A stretch of DNA of 64,000 bases from Candidatus Gastranaerophilales bacterium (GCA_944324365.1 CALUWA010000004.1:1-64000); one strand, 5' to 3'. Positions 16,665-25,991 are shown, numbered from the stretch's first letter. The notes: generated from the letters alone by a model not told the origin. Translations and numbers: made by a program.

Positions 16665-17114
16665 TTAAACTCCGCTCTTCAAAAATTCCGTGGCATCTTG
16701 CGGCTGATAAGCGTTTACTGTTGCTTTTGCGCATTCTACATCATCATTATAAATTAAACATTCAAATGAAACAAGTTCATTATCACAAAAGATTTCTTTG
16801 GCTTTAATTTTATAACTTTTATTATGTTCAAATTTTGGAATAGAACATTTATACGAACGCGTTCCCAGCAAAAAACCTATCTGGGGAGTTTGATTATTAT
16901 GTTTAAAATGTGCATAAACGGCAATAGTTTGCGCCATAAATTCTATCCCCAAAAGATATGATACTCCGTTCAGTTCTTTTTCGAAAAAAAGATTATCTTC
17001 TTTTATTGTGACATTTGTGAAGATGTATCCTTCTTCAAGGTTAACTTCTTCAATTTCATCAATAAGTATCATCGGGTAATTATGCGGTAAAATCTTTTCC
17101 AATTCGTATTTCAT
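16665..17114 (-). CDS. Hot-dog-fold 3-hydroxyacyl-ACP dehydratase
   Basis: This 149-residue protein is like FabA/FabZ-type dehydratases. It has the LPHNYPMILIDEI start, with the catalytic His in the PHxxPMxLID context, and a central helix with GIEFMAQTIAVY. It removes water from the 3-hydroxyacyl chain to form the conjugated double bond. It lies 1 bp downstream of the second ketosynthase gene. The sequence resembles the stand-alone dehydratase of aryl-polyene loci more than FabZ, an inference from context and motif spelling. Confidence 0.8.
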   Translation of the reverse strand: MKYELEKILPHNYPMILIDEIEEVNLEEGYIFTNVTIKEDNLFFEKELNGVSYLLGIEFMAQTIAVYAHFKHNNQTPQIGFLLGTRSYKCSIPKFEHNKSYKIKAKEIFCDNELVSFECLIYNDDVECAKATVNAYQPQDATEFLKSGV

Positions 17115-17115
17115 A

Positions 17116-18195
17116 TCATTTCCCTAAAATTATTACAGCATTTGTGCCGCCAAATCCAAACGCATTACACATAACATTTTTTACTTCATTAACCTTAGTA
17201 TTTTTGCTAACAAGGTTAAGCTTTGGAATATCCGGGTTATATTCGCCGTCATAAATATGCGGCGGCAATATATTTTTATTATTGCTTAAAAGCTCATAGC
17301 ATATAGCGGTTTCAATGCTTGCCGCAGCACCGAGACAGTGGCCGGTAAGCGGCTTGGTTGCACTTACAGGTGTTTTTCCATCGAATATTTTACTTACGGC
17401 ATTAGCTTCCATCGTATCATTAGCCAGGGTTCCGGTACCGTGAAGATTTATATAATCAATATTCGAAGGGTTTAAATTTGCTTCTTTCAAGGCATTCAGC
17501 ATTGCTTTTGCAGCTTCTTCCCCATCGGGATTTGGTGTCGAAATATGATACGCATCAGATGTTTCTCCCAGTCCGAGAACCTTTATCCCTTTATTTTCTT
17601 TTTCAAGTACAAATAATGCTGCAGCTTCCGAGATATTTATGCCTGTAACATTTTTGCTAAACGGGTTGGAGCGTTTGTCCGAGAGAACCTCCAGGGATTT
17701 AAACCCTGCAAGCGGAAATTTTGAAAGTTCATCAGCTCCGCCAGCTATGACGGCATCACAAAGTCCGCTCTCTATCCACTTTTGAGCAATTGAAAATGCC
17801 TTAATCCCTGAGGAGCATGCTGTCGATACTCCGCAAAAAAGACCTTCCAGACCAAGATATTCTTTTAAAAATTCTGCAGGATTACTCATTTTTAATAACT
17901 CATAATTATGCGTTATTTCAAATTTATCAATACCGGTATTAGTTGTTGCAATGACAACTCCTATCTTCTTTTTACCGTATTTTTCTATTAAACGGGATAT
18001 ATCAGGTTTAATTTGATTTAAACAATGAAGAAGCATTCTGTTGCATCGGATATTATATTTTTCAGATGTTATTTCGGGCAAAGGCGATGTAACTTTAAAA
18101 TCAGTCAGTTTTCCGGCTGTGAGATTTTGAAATATTTCATCTAAATTGTCGCCCAAATTGCATATAGCGGCTGCATTTGTGATTGTAATCATCAT
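17116..18195 (-). CDS. Second ketosynthase (aryl-polyene type)
   Basis: This 359-residue ketosynthase keeps C127 (VSTACSSG), H252 (NLHGTGTL) and H286 (TGHCLGAA). It is shorter than FabF (about 410), as expected for the second ketosynthase of aryl-polyene clusters. It is the first gene of the leftward operon; AAGAAGAGG lies just before a double ATG. With all three catalytic residues present it should be active and not only a chain-length factor. The divergent promoter region with the rightward operon is only 46 bp. Confidence 0.82.
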   Translation of the reverse strand: MMITITNAAAICNLGDNLDEIFQNLTAGKLTDFKVTSPLPEITSEKYNIRCNRMLLHCLNQIKPDISRLIEKYGKKKIGVVIATTNTGIDKFEITHNYELLKMSNPAEFLKEYLGLEGLFCGVSTACSSGIKAFSIAQKWIESGLCDAVIAGGADELSKFPLAGFKSLEVLSDKRSNPFSKNVTGINISEAAALFVLEKENKGIKVLGLGETSDAYHISTPNPDGEEAAKAMLNALKEANLNPSNIDYINLHGTGTLANDTMEANAVSKIFDGKTPVSATKPLTGHCLGAAASIETAICYELLSNNKNILPPHIYDGEYNPDIPKLNLVSKNTKVNEVKNVMCNAFGFGGTNAVIILGK

Positions 18196-18203
18196 TCCTC
18201 TTC

Positions 18204-18232
18204 TTGCAGAATTGTTCTATCAATATTATACT
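18204..18232 (+). promoter_or_regulatory. Promoter of the rightward biosynthetic operon
   Basis: TTGCAG (18204-18209), 17 bp, TATACT (18227-18232). The ATG follows after 9 nt, so the leader would be only 2-3 nt long. Confidence 0.6.
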
Positions 18233-18241
18233 AATATTATC

Positions 18242-18832
18242 ATGAAGGAAATAAATTTTGACATAAAAAAATATTCGTACATAAAAGACGAAGAATTTGA
18301 TGTATCTTTTATCCCGATGATGACAAGGAGAAAGCTGAATAAATTCGGTCGTGCAGCTCTTTTTACGCTTTATAACGTATATGAGGGCGGAAATCCTTAT
18401 CTTGTATTTGCCTCCGAATACGGCGATGTGGAAAGGGTTCTCCAGTTGATTGAACAGCGTAATGAGGAAGGGGAAGTTTCTCCTGCGGGATTTAGTTCTT
18501 CGGTACATAATGCTTCAATCGGATTGTTTTCATTGCTTGAAAAGAATAAAACGGGTTATAACTCAATTTCCGCAGGTAAAAAGACAGTTACCGCAGGGTT
18601 TTTGGAAAGTATTTTATCCGGGGATTCTGTTTTTTGCTATGCTGAAAGCTGTGGCGGGTTAAAAAGTCTTTCTGGCTCAATTCAGATAACACCAAATGGC
18701 CGGTATCTTTTGTCTGAAAATTCCGGAAATTTACCTGCGGCAGACAGTTTCGATGATTTGGTGCAATTTTTAAGCGGACAATGTGATACTTTTGTAAGTG
18801 ATAATTACAAAATACAGAGGATTGCAAGATGA
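18242..18832 (+). CDS. Beta-ketoacyl-synthase-like protein, N-terminal domain only
   Basis: The 196-residue protein resembles the Ketoacyl-synt_2 family (PF13723) found as a partner protein in aryl-polyene loci. It has a thiolase-like segment with ASEYGDVERVLQLI, SVHNASIGLFSLL and TAGFLESILSG. The usual active-site cysteine motif is missing and no C-terminal half exists, so it is probably structural or a chain-length factor. The start at 18242 is set by the promoter just upstream and by the divergent gene; the longer frame from 18146 would overlap the second ketosynthase. It overlaps the acyltransferase gene by 4 bp. Confidence 0.7.
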   Translation: MKEINFDIKKYSYIKDEEFDVSFIPMMTRRKLNKFGRAALFTLYNVYEGGNPYLVFASEYGDVERVLQLIEQRNEEGEVSPAGFSSSVHNASIGLFSLLEKNKTGYNSISAGKKTVTAGFLESILSGDSVFCYAESCGGLKSLSGSIQITPNGRYLLSENSGNLPAADSFDDLVQFLSGQCDTFVSDNYKIQRIAR

Positions 18833-19560
18833 AATTTTGGCGGGCTTTTCTCGTATTTGTTGAGATGGGATTTTTCGGTATAGGAGCTCTCACAATCGGC
18901 GGAATTATTTTTCCGGTATTATCTTTGTTTGTAAAAGAAGAAAAACGAAGGGAATGTTTTTCCGGAATTATACATAGCTCATGGAAATTTTTTATATGGG
19001 TTATGGAAGTTACCGGAGAAATAAAAGTCAATGTTGAAGGTAATCTAGACGATATAAGAGGAAAAATTGTTGTTGCTTCTCATCCGAGTTTGATAGATAT
19101 AATTCTTCTTATAGGGCAGATGCCGCGCTCTCTTTGTCTTGCTAAAAAAGAATTGTTGAAAAATCCCGTAATGCGAAATATCGTAAAATCGCTTTACATA
19201 ATTAACGATGTTGAGCCGGAAATCTTTCAGAAAAATGCGCTTGAAGCATTAAATGAGGGGTATAATATTGTAATTTTCCCGACAGGAACCAGAACTTTAC
19301 CGGGTGAAGATATAAAAATCCATAAAGGCGCGGCCCAGCTTGCAATAATATCGGGAGCGAATATTGTTCCAATTAATATTAAAACCGACTTCCCATTTCT
19401 CAGAAAACATCATTCCCCGCTTGATGCCGGAGAAAAAACCGTAAATTACTATCTAAAAATTTTGCCGGAAATCGACACTAAAGATTATAATATTGATACA
19501 GTAGGCGAAATAAAAGCCCGCAACCATATATCTGCTAAAATTAAAGAATGTATAAATTGA
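18829..19560 (+). CDS. Lysophospholipid acyltransferase-like protein (PlsC family)
   Basis: This 243-residue protein has an N-terminal membrane segment (about 8-30) and the acyltransferase HX4D motif HPSLID. A second motif reads FPTGTRT where PlsC enzymes usually have FPEGTRS, so the conserved Glu is a Thr. It could attach the polyene to a membrane lipid. An enzyme of this family sits at the same place in known aryl-polyene loci, directly before the two acyl carrier proteins. Confidence 0.75.
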   Translation: MKFWRAFLVFVEMGFFGIGALTIGGIIFPVLSLFVKEEKRRECFSGIIHSSWKFFIWVMEVTGEIKVNVEGNLDDIRGKIVVASHPSLIDIILLIGQMPRSLCLAKKELLKNPVMRNIVKSLYIINDVEPEIFQKNALEALNEGYNIVIFPTGTRTLPGEDIKIHKGAAQLAIISGANIVPINIKTDFPFLRKHHSPLDAGEKTVNYYLKILPEIDTKDYNIDTVGEIKARNHISAKIKECIN

Positions 19561-19585
19561 CTTTATGGAATAATTAAGTTATAAA
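19557..19585 (+). promoter_or_regulatory. Internal promoter before the acyl carrier protein genes
   Basis: TTGACT (19557-19562), 17 bp, TATAAA (19580-19585). It starts inside the stop region of the acyltransferase gene and could give extra transcripts of the carrier proteins. Confidence 0.5.
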
Positions 19586-19606
19586 ATTAATATAGGAATT
19601 AAGCAC

Positions 19607-19864
19607 ATGACACTGGAAAATAATATTAAAGAATTAATAATTAAATCACTAAATTTGGAAGATATCAAACCATCTGATATCAATGATGAAGATCCGCTTT
19701 TTGAAGACGGTCTGGGTTTGGATTCAATTGATGCCCTTGAACTTGGCATGGCATTAAAAAAGAATTACGATATTGAACTATCCACTGACAAGAGCGAAAA
19801 TTCAAAGTATTTTTATTCTGTGAAAACAATAGCCGATTTTATCAGGAGTAGTAAAGGTGAATAA
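19607..19864 (+). CDS. Acyl carrier protein 1
   Basis: This 85-residue carrier protein has the phosphopantetheine attachment Ser in the motif GLGLDSIDALEL (about residue 40). Charged helices surround it, as in dedicated aryl-polyene ACPs. It holds the growing chain during synthesis. The gene overlaps the second ACP gene by 8 bp. A phosphopantetheinyl transferase to activate it lies at the end of the cluster. Confidence 0.88.
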   Translation: MTLENNIKELIIKSLNLEDIKPSDINDEDPLFEDGLGLDSIDALELGMALKKNYDIELSTDKSENSKYFYSVKTIADFIRSSKGE

Positions 19865-20111
19865 AAGTTTTACATATGAAGAAATTATGGATAAATTAAA
19901 AGAAATTCTCGTTGATGATTTTGAAATCGAGAGTTCTATTATAACGCCTGATGCAAATCTTTTTGAGGATTTAGAACTTGACAGTATAGATGCTGTTGAT
20001 TTAGCAGTTAAGCTTCAATATTTCACCGACAAAAAAATCCCGCCGGAAGATTTTAAAAAGATTAAAACAGTGGAAGATGTTGCCAGAGCCATTGAAGAAC
20101 TTGTAAAATGA
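19857..20111 (+). CDS. Acyl carrier protein 2
   Basis: This 84-residue carrier protein has the attachment Ser in ELDSIDAVDL. It differs clearly from ACP 1, so the pair is not a recent duplication; tandem dissimilar ACPs are usual in aryl-polyene loci, one probably for the starter and one for elongation. It overlaps ACP 1 by 8 bp and the next gene by 4 bp (ATGA). Confidence 0.88.
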   Translation: MNKSFTYEEIMDKLKEILVDDFEIESSIITPDANLFEDLELDSIDAVDLAVKLQYFTDKKIPPEDFKKIKTVEDVARAIEELVK

Positions 20112-20512
20112 AATTGAAATTTATTTTTCCGTTTATAATTACCCTGATGGTAATTTTGTTGTTTCATTTTACGCAGATTTATCTTGTAAAGTTTTACCCT
20201 GTTGCTGCGAATTTAACGGCTTTTCTGGTATTTTTTATATCCTCGTTTTCAAAAGAAACCGTAATACAAAAATTTGCCAAAAAGCTGGAAGGCGGAGTTT
20301 TGGACGATTTTACAAGAACTTATACAAGAAATCTGACTTATGTATGGTGTGCTGTTACATTTTTAAATCTCGTTATCTCAATAGTTACGGTATTTCTGCC
20401 GGAAAAATGGTGGGCATTATATAACGGATGTATTTCATATTTTGCAATCGGTATGGTGTTTGTGGTTGAATATATTGTAAGAGTGGTTTTAAGAAAGAAG
20501 TATAGAGGATGA
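20108..20512 (+). CDS. Small integral membrane protein of the polyene cluster
   Basis: This 134-residue protein has about four hydrophobic segments (near 5-25, 32-50, 75-95, 100-120). Position, size and topology match the COG4648-type membrane protein found between the ACPs and the AMP ligase in aryl-polyene loci; its role there is not settled. The central TRTYTRNLTYVWC stretch is the most conserved-looking part. Overlaps of 4 bp on both sides show tight coupling. Confidence 0.7.
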   Translation: MKLKFIFPFIITLMVILLFHFTQIYLVKFYPVAANLTAFLVFFISSFSKETVIQKFAKKLEGGVLDDFTRTYTRNLTYVWCAVTFLNLVISIVTVFLPEKWWALYNGCISYFAIGMVFVVEYIVRVVLRKKYRG

Positions 20513-22053
20513 TATTAGAAAAATTTCAAACGGATAAGTATGATAACTGTCTTGTCTTTACAAACCCTGATATAACTTTAGGCGAACTGAAACGTTATAT
20601 AGTTTACCAATGCAGAGAGTTTGAAAAATCGAACGTTAATAATGTTATATTATTCGGAGATGATTATTTTAACTTTGCCGTAAACTTTTTTTCAGCGGCA
20701 TTTACCGGGAAAGAAATATATCTTATTTCTGACAAAGCCCGTTTGAAGCAGCTTGATGTAGACTATATCATCCCTGAGCAGGCATACCCGGTTGACGGGG
20801 AAATCAATGCCGCAAACCTCAACCCAAAAGATGTTAAAATAAACTTTTTCACATCAGGTTCAACAGGCGAACCGCAGAATATACAAAAAAATCTCTATTA
20901 CCTTGAAGTTGAAGCCCAAACAACAATTGATGAATTTGATTTAAAACCTGATAATATTTATGTTGCAACAACTTCACTGGCGCATAGTTTTGGAATAGTG
21001 TTTAATTTTATTCTGCCGTTTCGATACGGTTGCCGAATTAATTATAAAAAAATAGACTTTCCGGAGCAGCTGAATTTTAAAGACGATTATATTTTAATTT
21101 CCACTCCGACATTTATGGAAAAACTTGCCAAATATGATTTTGTTTTTAACAAAGCACCTGAAAAAGTTTTTCTTGCCGGAGCAAAATTAAAACCGGAAAT
21201 TATGGATTATTATAAAAAATACACCGATATAATCGACATTTACGGAAGTACCGAAACAGGAAACATCGCATATAAAAGAGGACATACAAACTTCCGCGCA
21301 TTTCCTGATGTAAGTGTATCCACAAACAGCAATAGCCAAACCGTTGTTATGTCTGAATATTTTCCGCAGGAGAAAGCCGTGTTATCGGATATTATTGAAT
21401 ATGTAAATGATAAAGAATTTGTTTTCAAGAAACGTTCTGACAGGATTGTAAAAGTTTACGAAAAACGGATTTCTCTTGATGAAATTGAAAACAACTTAAA
21501 AAAACATGCCAAAATAAAAGACTGCTACTGCTTTATGTACCATGACACCCTGGCATGCATTGCAGCAACTGATGATATAGATGTTGAACAGTTTGAATTA
21601 AAGCGTTTTCTTATGAAATACGGTGATGTAGTGCCTAAGAAGTGGCGCATTGTTGATGAGCTCCCAAAAACCGCAACGGGTAAAATAAGCCGTACAAAAC
21701 TATTTAAGCTGTTCGGGATGAATACATCCATGCCTTTTGTAAAATCCAGAAACGTTATGCAAAATGAAGCGGAAATAGAATTACTTTTCAGGAAAAATTG
21801 CAATTTCTTTGAAGGGCATTTCGATGTTATGCCGATACTTCCAGGCGTGGTACAGCTTTATTTTGCAAAATACTTTGCAGATGATATTTTTAATATAGAA
21901 ATTCCGCCGACAGAAGCCAAGAAAGTAAAATTTTCCAATATAATCAGACCTGATACACCTGTAACTCTCAGACTTAAAAATTTGGAAAAATCATTGGAAT
22001 TTACCTATCTGGCTGATGACAAAACATATTCTTCGGGTATATTTGTAAAGTAG
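20509..22053 (+). CDS. Acyl-AMP ligase fused to a hot-dog dehydratase
   Basis: The 514-residue protein has two parts. Residues 1 to about 400 are an adenylate-forming ligase with the phosphate-binding FFTSGSTGEPQ, YGSTETG and a C-terminal Lys loop (TATGKISRTKL). The last 100 residues are a dehydratase-like hot-dog domain, marked by FFEGHFDVMPILPGVVQLYF. The ligase would activate the starter acid and load it on an ACP; the dehydratase would act in chain extension. In many aryl-polyene loci these are two adjacent genes, so this is a fusion or the ancestral joined form. Confidence 0.85.
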   Translation: MILEKFQTDKYDNCLVFTNPDITLGELKRYIVYQCREFEKSNVNNVILFGDDYFNFAVNFFSAAFTGKEIYLISDKARLKQLDVDYIIPEQAYPVDGEINAANLNPKDVKINFFTSGSTGEPQNIQKNLYYLEVEAQTTIDEFDLKPDNIYVATTSLAHSFGIVFNFILPFRYGCRINYKKIDFPEQLNFKDDYILISTPTFMEKLAKYDFVFNKAPEKVFLAGAKLKPEIMDYYKKYTDIIDIYGSTETGNIAYKRGHTNFRAFPDVSVSTNSNSQTVVMSEYFPQEKAVLSDIIEYVNDKEFVFKKRSDRIVKVYEKRISLDEIENNLKKHAKIKDCYCFMYHDTLACIAATDDIDVEQFELKRFLMKYGDVVPKKWRIVDELPKTATGKISRTKLFKLFGMNTSMPFVKSRNVMQNEAEIELLFRKNCNFFEGHFDVMPILPGVVQLYFAKYFADDIFNIEIPPTEAKKVKFSNIIRPDTPVTLRLKNLEKSLEFTYLADDKTYSSGIFVK

Positions 22054-22073
22054 ATTAAAATTTGAGGTGAAAT

Positions 22074-22487
22074 ATGAAATTTGAAGCAGAAACTATTGTA
22101 ACGGTACAATTTTACGACCTTGACCCGATGAATGTTGTCTGGCACGGGAATTATATAAAATACCTTGAAACCGCAAGATGTGATCTGCTTGCAAAAATTG
22201 GCTATACCTATGATAATATGGCGCATGACCGTGTTATGTACCCGGTTGCAACAATGGAGCTTAAGTATATCAAGCCATGTAAATTTCAGCAAAAGTTAAA
22301 AATTATCTCTACATTGGAAGAAATTGAACCGGGCATGGTTATAAAATACACAATTTTTGATGCCCAAACAGGTGAAAAACTCTTCAAAGCAAAGACCATG
22401 CAAATTTGCGTTAGCACGGTAACTAAAGAAAGTTTATATTCTGCCCCCGATGGTTTGAAAGAAAAGCTTGCTTGTTGTAAGCTTTAG
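22074..22487 (+). CDS. Acyl-CoA/ACP thioesterase, 4HBT family
   Basis: This 137-residue single hot-dog protein has the 4-hydroxybenzoyl-CoA thioesterase signature: the catalytic Asp in FYDLDPMNVVWHGNY and the helix YLETARCDLL. It would release or proofread chains on the ACPs. GAGGTGA lies before the ATG. Aryl-polyene loci carry such a thioesterase in the same place. Confidence 0.85.
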   Translation: MKFEAETIVTVQFYDLDPMNVVWHGNYIKYLETARCDLLAKIGYTYDNMAHDRVMYPVATMELKYIKPCKFQQKLKIISTLEEIEPGMVIKYTIFDAQTGEKLFKAKTMQICVSTVTKESLYSAPDGLKEKLACCKL

Positions 22488-22489
22488 TT

Positions 22490-23011
22490 ATGATGAAAAT
22501 TTTTAGCACTTTTTTATTAATTTTTTTGGCTGGAAGTATTGTATTTGCAAAAGATACTATATTTCAACACCCTGCAAATATTTCAAATGTACAAATGCCT
22601 GAATACAAAAATGTTTCCTGCAAATTCACACAGACAAAAAGTATTCCGAATTCCGATGCTTATATAAAATCAGGCGGAAACTTCAGATTTGATGTAAAAA
22701 GCGGAGTTATATTTGATACACTTTATCCGGTAAAATCCACAACCGCCTATACAACAGAGCAGAGCAAGCGCGTAAGTGACATTATTATTGCGATTTCGCG
22801 TAAAGATTATTCTTACATAAACAAAAATTTCGATGTTTTTTATCTTAAAAACCCGAACAGCTGGCAAATAGCATTGAAGCCAAAAACCTCCTCCAAAATA
22901 AGCAATGTAATGAGCTCCATTATAATTGACGGAAGCACCTATATTAACAGGCTGGAAATTAACACACTAAAAAGCGGAAGTACTAAAATAAACTTTACAG
23001 AATGCAAATAG
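22490..23011 (+). CDS. LolA-like periplasmic lipid carrier
   Basis: The 173-residue protein has a signal peptide (about 1-20, MMKIFSTFLLIFLAGSIVFA) and a LolA-like beta fold, suggested by CKFTQTKSIP and GGNFRFDV. It probably carries the polyene-lipid across the periplasm. It begins 2 bp after the thioesterase stop and overlaps the exporter gene by 10 bp. LolA plus an MMPL exporter is a fixed pair in aryl-polyene loci. Confidence 0.8.
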   Translation: MMKIFSTFLLIFLAGSIVFAKDTIFQHPANISNVQMPEYKNVSCKFTQTKSIPNSDAYIKSGGNFRFDVKSGVIFDTLYPVKSTTAYTTEQSKRVSDIIIAISRKDYSYINKNFDVFYLKNPNSWQIALKPKTSSKISNVMSSIIIDGSTYINRLEINTLKSGSTKINFTECK

Positions 23012-25122
23012 TTATGAAAAATTTTTTGAGAATTTTATATATTTTATTTTTTATAATAGCCGGCATGTGGGTTATTTTTCATCCCGCCAAAACTGAAACA
23101 AACCTTCTGCGGGCTGTATATTCAAACAATTTTTCAGATGAATTAATCGTAAAATTGAGCGGACGGTATTCTTCCAAAATTAATGTTCTGGTCGAAGCAT
23201 CTTCCCCGGAAAAAGCCTCACAAACTGCGGAGGAGTTTTTGGCTTATGTCGACAAAAATTCTTTTGATATACAGGCATTTGATTTTGCAAAAATTTTTTC
23301 AACATATAAAAAATACAACAATAACCTTTTGGCAAATTCAACCGCAAAACTTCTTGAAGATAAAAAATATGACGAAGTTGCGGCAGAAGCTTACAACAGA
23401 CTGCTGGATCCTTTCGGGGTAATGCTTGTGCCGTTGAATGAAGATCCGTTTATGCTCTTTGAGGATTACGTAAAATCTTTGGGCAGCGACAGAACCGACA
23501 GCATTGAATATAACGAAAAATATTACAAAATACTCTCTTTGGAAGTAAATAACGAGCTTTCTTTATCTCCGGATGTTATAAACAGTAAAATCAAAACTCT
23601 TACGAATTTGCAGGCAGAACTTTCAAACCAGGATGTACAAATTTATTTGACCGGAACCCCTATACATTCGTATTACGCAAGTTCAAGGTCAATGGTTGAA
23701 ATAAATATAATCTGTGTTTTATCATCACTTTTTATTCTCGGAATATGTTATTTTTATTTCAGAAATCTGAAACTGCTGCTGCCCATTGCAATAAGCCTCG
23801 GCGGAGGTATTCTTGCCGGATATCTCTTATGCGCAATCCTGTTTTCATCAATTCATGTTTTAACATTTGTATTTTCAACTACTTTAATAGGTATCTGTAT
23901 AGATTATTCGCTGCACTATTTTATAGAAAGAGATTTGGCAAAAATATTTAAAAGTCTGACTGTCAGTATGATTACAACTGTCAGTGCATTCGGTATCCTG
24001 CTTTTTTCCGGGGTGGAACTTTTAAAACAAATAGCAGTATTTACTATGACGGGATTATTTACGGTTTATCTGGCGGTTGTTTTGTTTTACCCGCTGTTAA
24101 AACTTGATTTAAATCCGCGCAAGATTAATTTTTCCGTTAATGATAAATTTAAGAAAATCTTTGCGGTAATTGTGCTTTTGGTATCTCTTGGCGGAATTTG
24201 TTGTTTTAAATTTAATGATGATATAAGAAATTTGTATGTGCCTTCAAAAAAACTTCTGAAGGCGGAAACACTCTTTGCACAGGTTACTGGCGGCAACGTA
24301 AAAACATCTTTTGCAGTCGTTGACGGAGATAATATGCAGGAAATTCTTGAAAAAGAAGAAATTATTGCACAGCACCTAAACAACAAAGATTACCAGGCAC
24401 TGAGCAAATTTGTACCGTCAATTAAGCAGCAGAAAAGAAATTTTGAATTAAGAAAAGAACTGTATAAAAATGAATTGAATAAATTCGGAGAATTTCTCAC
24501 ACCGGCAGAAAAGCAAAAACTCATAAATGCAAACCCTCCGGCAGATTTTCTCGAGTATACGGCACTGCCTGCACTGTCAGAATTTTTACCGGCAGAAAAT
24601 ACTTCAATTATGGTGCTTTATGATATAAAAGACCCGTCAATTATTACCCAAAACGGCGGACAGTTCGTTGATGTGACCAAAAGTATCACCTCTAAGATAA
24701 GAAATTGCCGTATAAGCTGCGTAAAGATGCTTTTACCGATTTTTATAATCCTTTTTGCACTTCTGGCATTTATTTACAAACCTAAAACCGCATTAAAAAT
24801 AATTACTCCGTCTGTTATGGCTGCAGTATTTTCCGTATGCCTTGTTTCTCTTACGGGGCAGGAAATAAATCTGTTTCATATTCTTGCAATATTTCTTATA
24901 GTTGGGTTTGGGCTTGATTATTCTGTATTCAGGGCAAGCGGTATAAAATCATCTTCCGATGCGGTTTTGCTGTCTTGTTTAACAAGTATTTTATCATTTT
25001 TGCTCTTGGCATTTACAAGCTTTAAACTCATAAGTTCTCTGGGTTTTATATTATCAGCCGGGCTAACTGTTTCATATCTCGGAAGCCTCTTGTTTGATTA
25101 CAAAAAGGAGAATGCCCAATGA
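23002..25122 (+). CDS. MMPL/RND-family lipid exporter
   Basis: The 706-residue membrane protein has one N-terminal membrane helix, a periplasmic domain (about 40-230), a block of five helices (about 235-375), a second periplasmic domain (to about 575) and five final helices. It has the 12-helix RND plan. GICIDYSLHYF and VGFGLDYSVF in the two halves are the paired GxDYS motifs of MMPL proton relays. It would move the finished polyene or its lipid out of the inner membrane. The ATG at 23014 is an alternative start. Confidence 0.87.
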   Translation: MQIVMKNFLRILYILFFIIAGMWVIFHPAKTETNLLRAVYSNNFSDELIVKLSGRYSSKINVLVEASSPEKASQTAEEFLAYVDKNSFDIQAFDFAKIFSTYKKYNNNLLANSTAKLLEDKKYDEVAAEAYNRLLDPFGVMLVPLNEDPFMLFEDYVKSLGSDRTDSIEYNEKYYKILSLEVNNELSLSPDVINSKIKTLTNLQAELSNQDVQIYLTGTPIHSYYASSRSMVEINIICVLSSLFILGICYFYFRNLKLLLPIAISLGGGILAGYLLCAILFSSIHVLTFVFSTTLIGICIDYSLHYFIERDLAKIFKSLTVSMITTVSAFGILLFSGVELLKQIAVFTMTGLFTVYLAVVLFYPLLKLDLNPRKINFSVNDKFKKIFAVIVLLVSLGGICCFKFNDDIRNLYVPSKKLLKAETLFAQVTGGNVKTSFAVVDGDNMQEILEKEEIIAQHLNNKDYQALSKFVPSIKQQKRNFELRKELYKNELNKFGEFLTPAEKQKLINANPPADFLEYTALPALSEFLPAENTSIMVLYDIKDPSIITQNGGQFVDVTKSITSKIRNCRISCVKMLLPIFIILFALLAFIYKPKTALKIITPSVMAAVFSVCLVSLTGQEINLFHILAIFLIVGFGLDYSVFRASGIKSSSDAVLLSCLTSILSFLLLAFTSFKLISSLGFILSAGLTVSYLGSLLFDYKKENAQ

Positions 25123-25991
25123 AATGGTACCAGCAAAAAGAGCAGGCCGCAGGTGAAAAACGACTGATTATTTTGTGGAATATTTATAAATTTTGCGGAC
25201 GAAGATTTGTAAAATTTCTCGTATTTTTTATAACTTTCTTTGCATTTCTCGGAGCTAAAGAACCCCGAAAATACTCAAAAAAATATTTGTCCATAATGGG
25301 GCTGAATTCCGGTATTATAAACCAGTTCAAACATATTTTGATGCATTCTTACTCACTCCTTGACAAAATGGAGGTATTTGCCGGGACATTTAAACCTGAA
25401 AACGTATTCTTTGATAACGAAAATGACAAAAATAATTTTATAAAAGATTTACAAAAGGGTGTATTTATAATCGGTTCGCATTTGGGCAATATCGAAATGA
25501 TGCGTGTATTCCTGCGCACAAGTATCAAAAAACCTTTGAATATATTTTTATCAGTTGACCAATGCAAGATTTTTAACAATTTCATTAAACAGATTGAAAT
25601 CGAAAGTCCTGCCAAGATATATCCGGTAGAGGAAATAAATATAAATACTTCAATAGAAATCAAAGAAAAAATATCTGCCGGAGAAGTTGTCGTAATGGCA
25701 GGTGACAGAATTTCTAAAAACAGTACAAATATAAAAGTTCCGTTCTTAGGTAAAACAATTCAGCTTCCGTCAGGCACATTTAAGTTTGCATATCTTATGG
25801 AACACCCTGTATATTTTGTATGTGCGCTTAAAGAAGGCGAAAAATACCGGATTTACCTGAGAAAATTTGACTTCACAGGACCTAAAACAGAAACCGTAAA
25901 ACAAATGCAGCAAGAGTATCTGGCCTTTTTGGAAAATCTTGTGCCTCGCTATCCATTCCAGTTTTACCATTTTTATGACTTTTTTGAGTAA
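25119..25991 (+). CDS. LpxL/HtrB-like lysophospholipid acyltransferase
   Basis: This 290-residue protein has one N-terminal membrane helix and the HX4E motif of LpxL-type acyltransferases (HLGNIE). MAGDRISKNSTNI and VPFLGKTIQLPSGTFKFAY match the rest of the family. In aryl-polyene loci such an enzyme probably transfers the acyl chain to a lipid anchor; transfer to lipid A is the other option. GGAGA lies before the ATG, which overlaps the exporter gene by 4 bp. Confidence 0.8.
   Translation: MKWYQQKEQAAGEKRLIILWNIYKFCGRRFVKFLVFFITFFAFLGAKEPRKYSKKYLSIMGLNSGIINQFKHILMHSYSLLDKMEVFAGTFKPENVFFDNENDKNNFIKDLQKGVFIIGSHLGNIEMMRVFLRTSIKKPLNIFLSVDQCKIFNNFIKQIEIESPAKIYPVEEININTSIEIKEKISAGEVVVMAGDRISKNSTNIKVPFLGKTIQLPSGTFKFAYLMEHPVYFVCALKEGEKYRIYLRKFDFTGPKTETVKQMQQEYLAFLENLVPRYPFQFYHFYDFFE

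Noticed and set aside
18137-18508. Minus-strand frame of 123 codons over the divergent promoter
   Set aside because: It overlaps two better-supported genes and has no recognisable domain.
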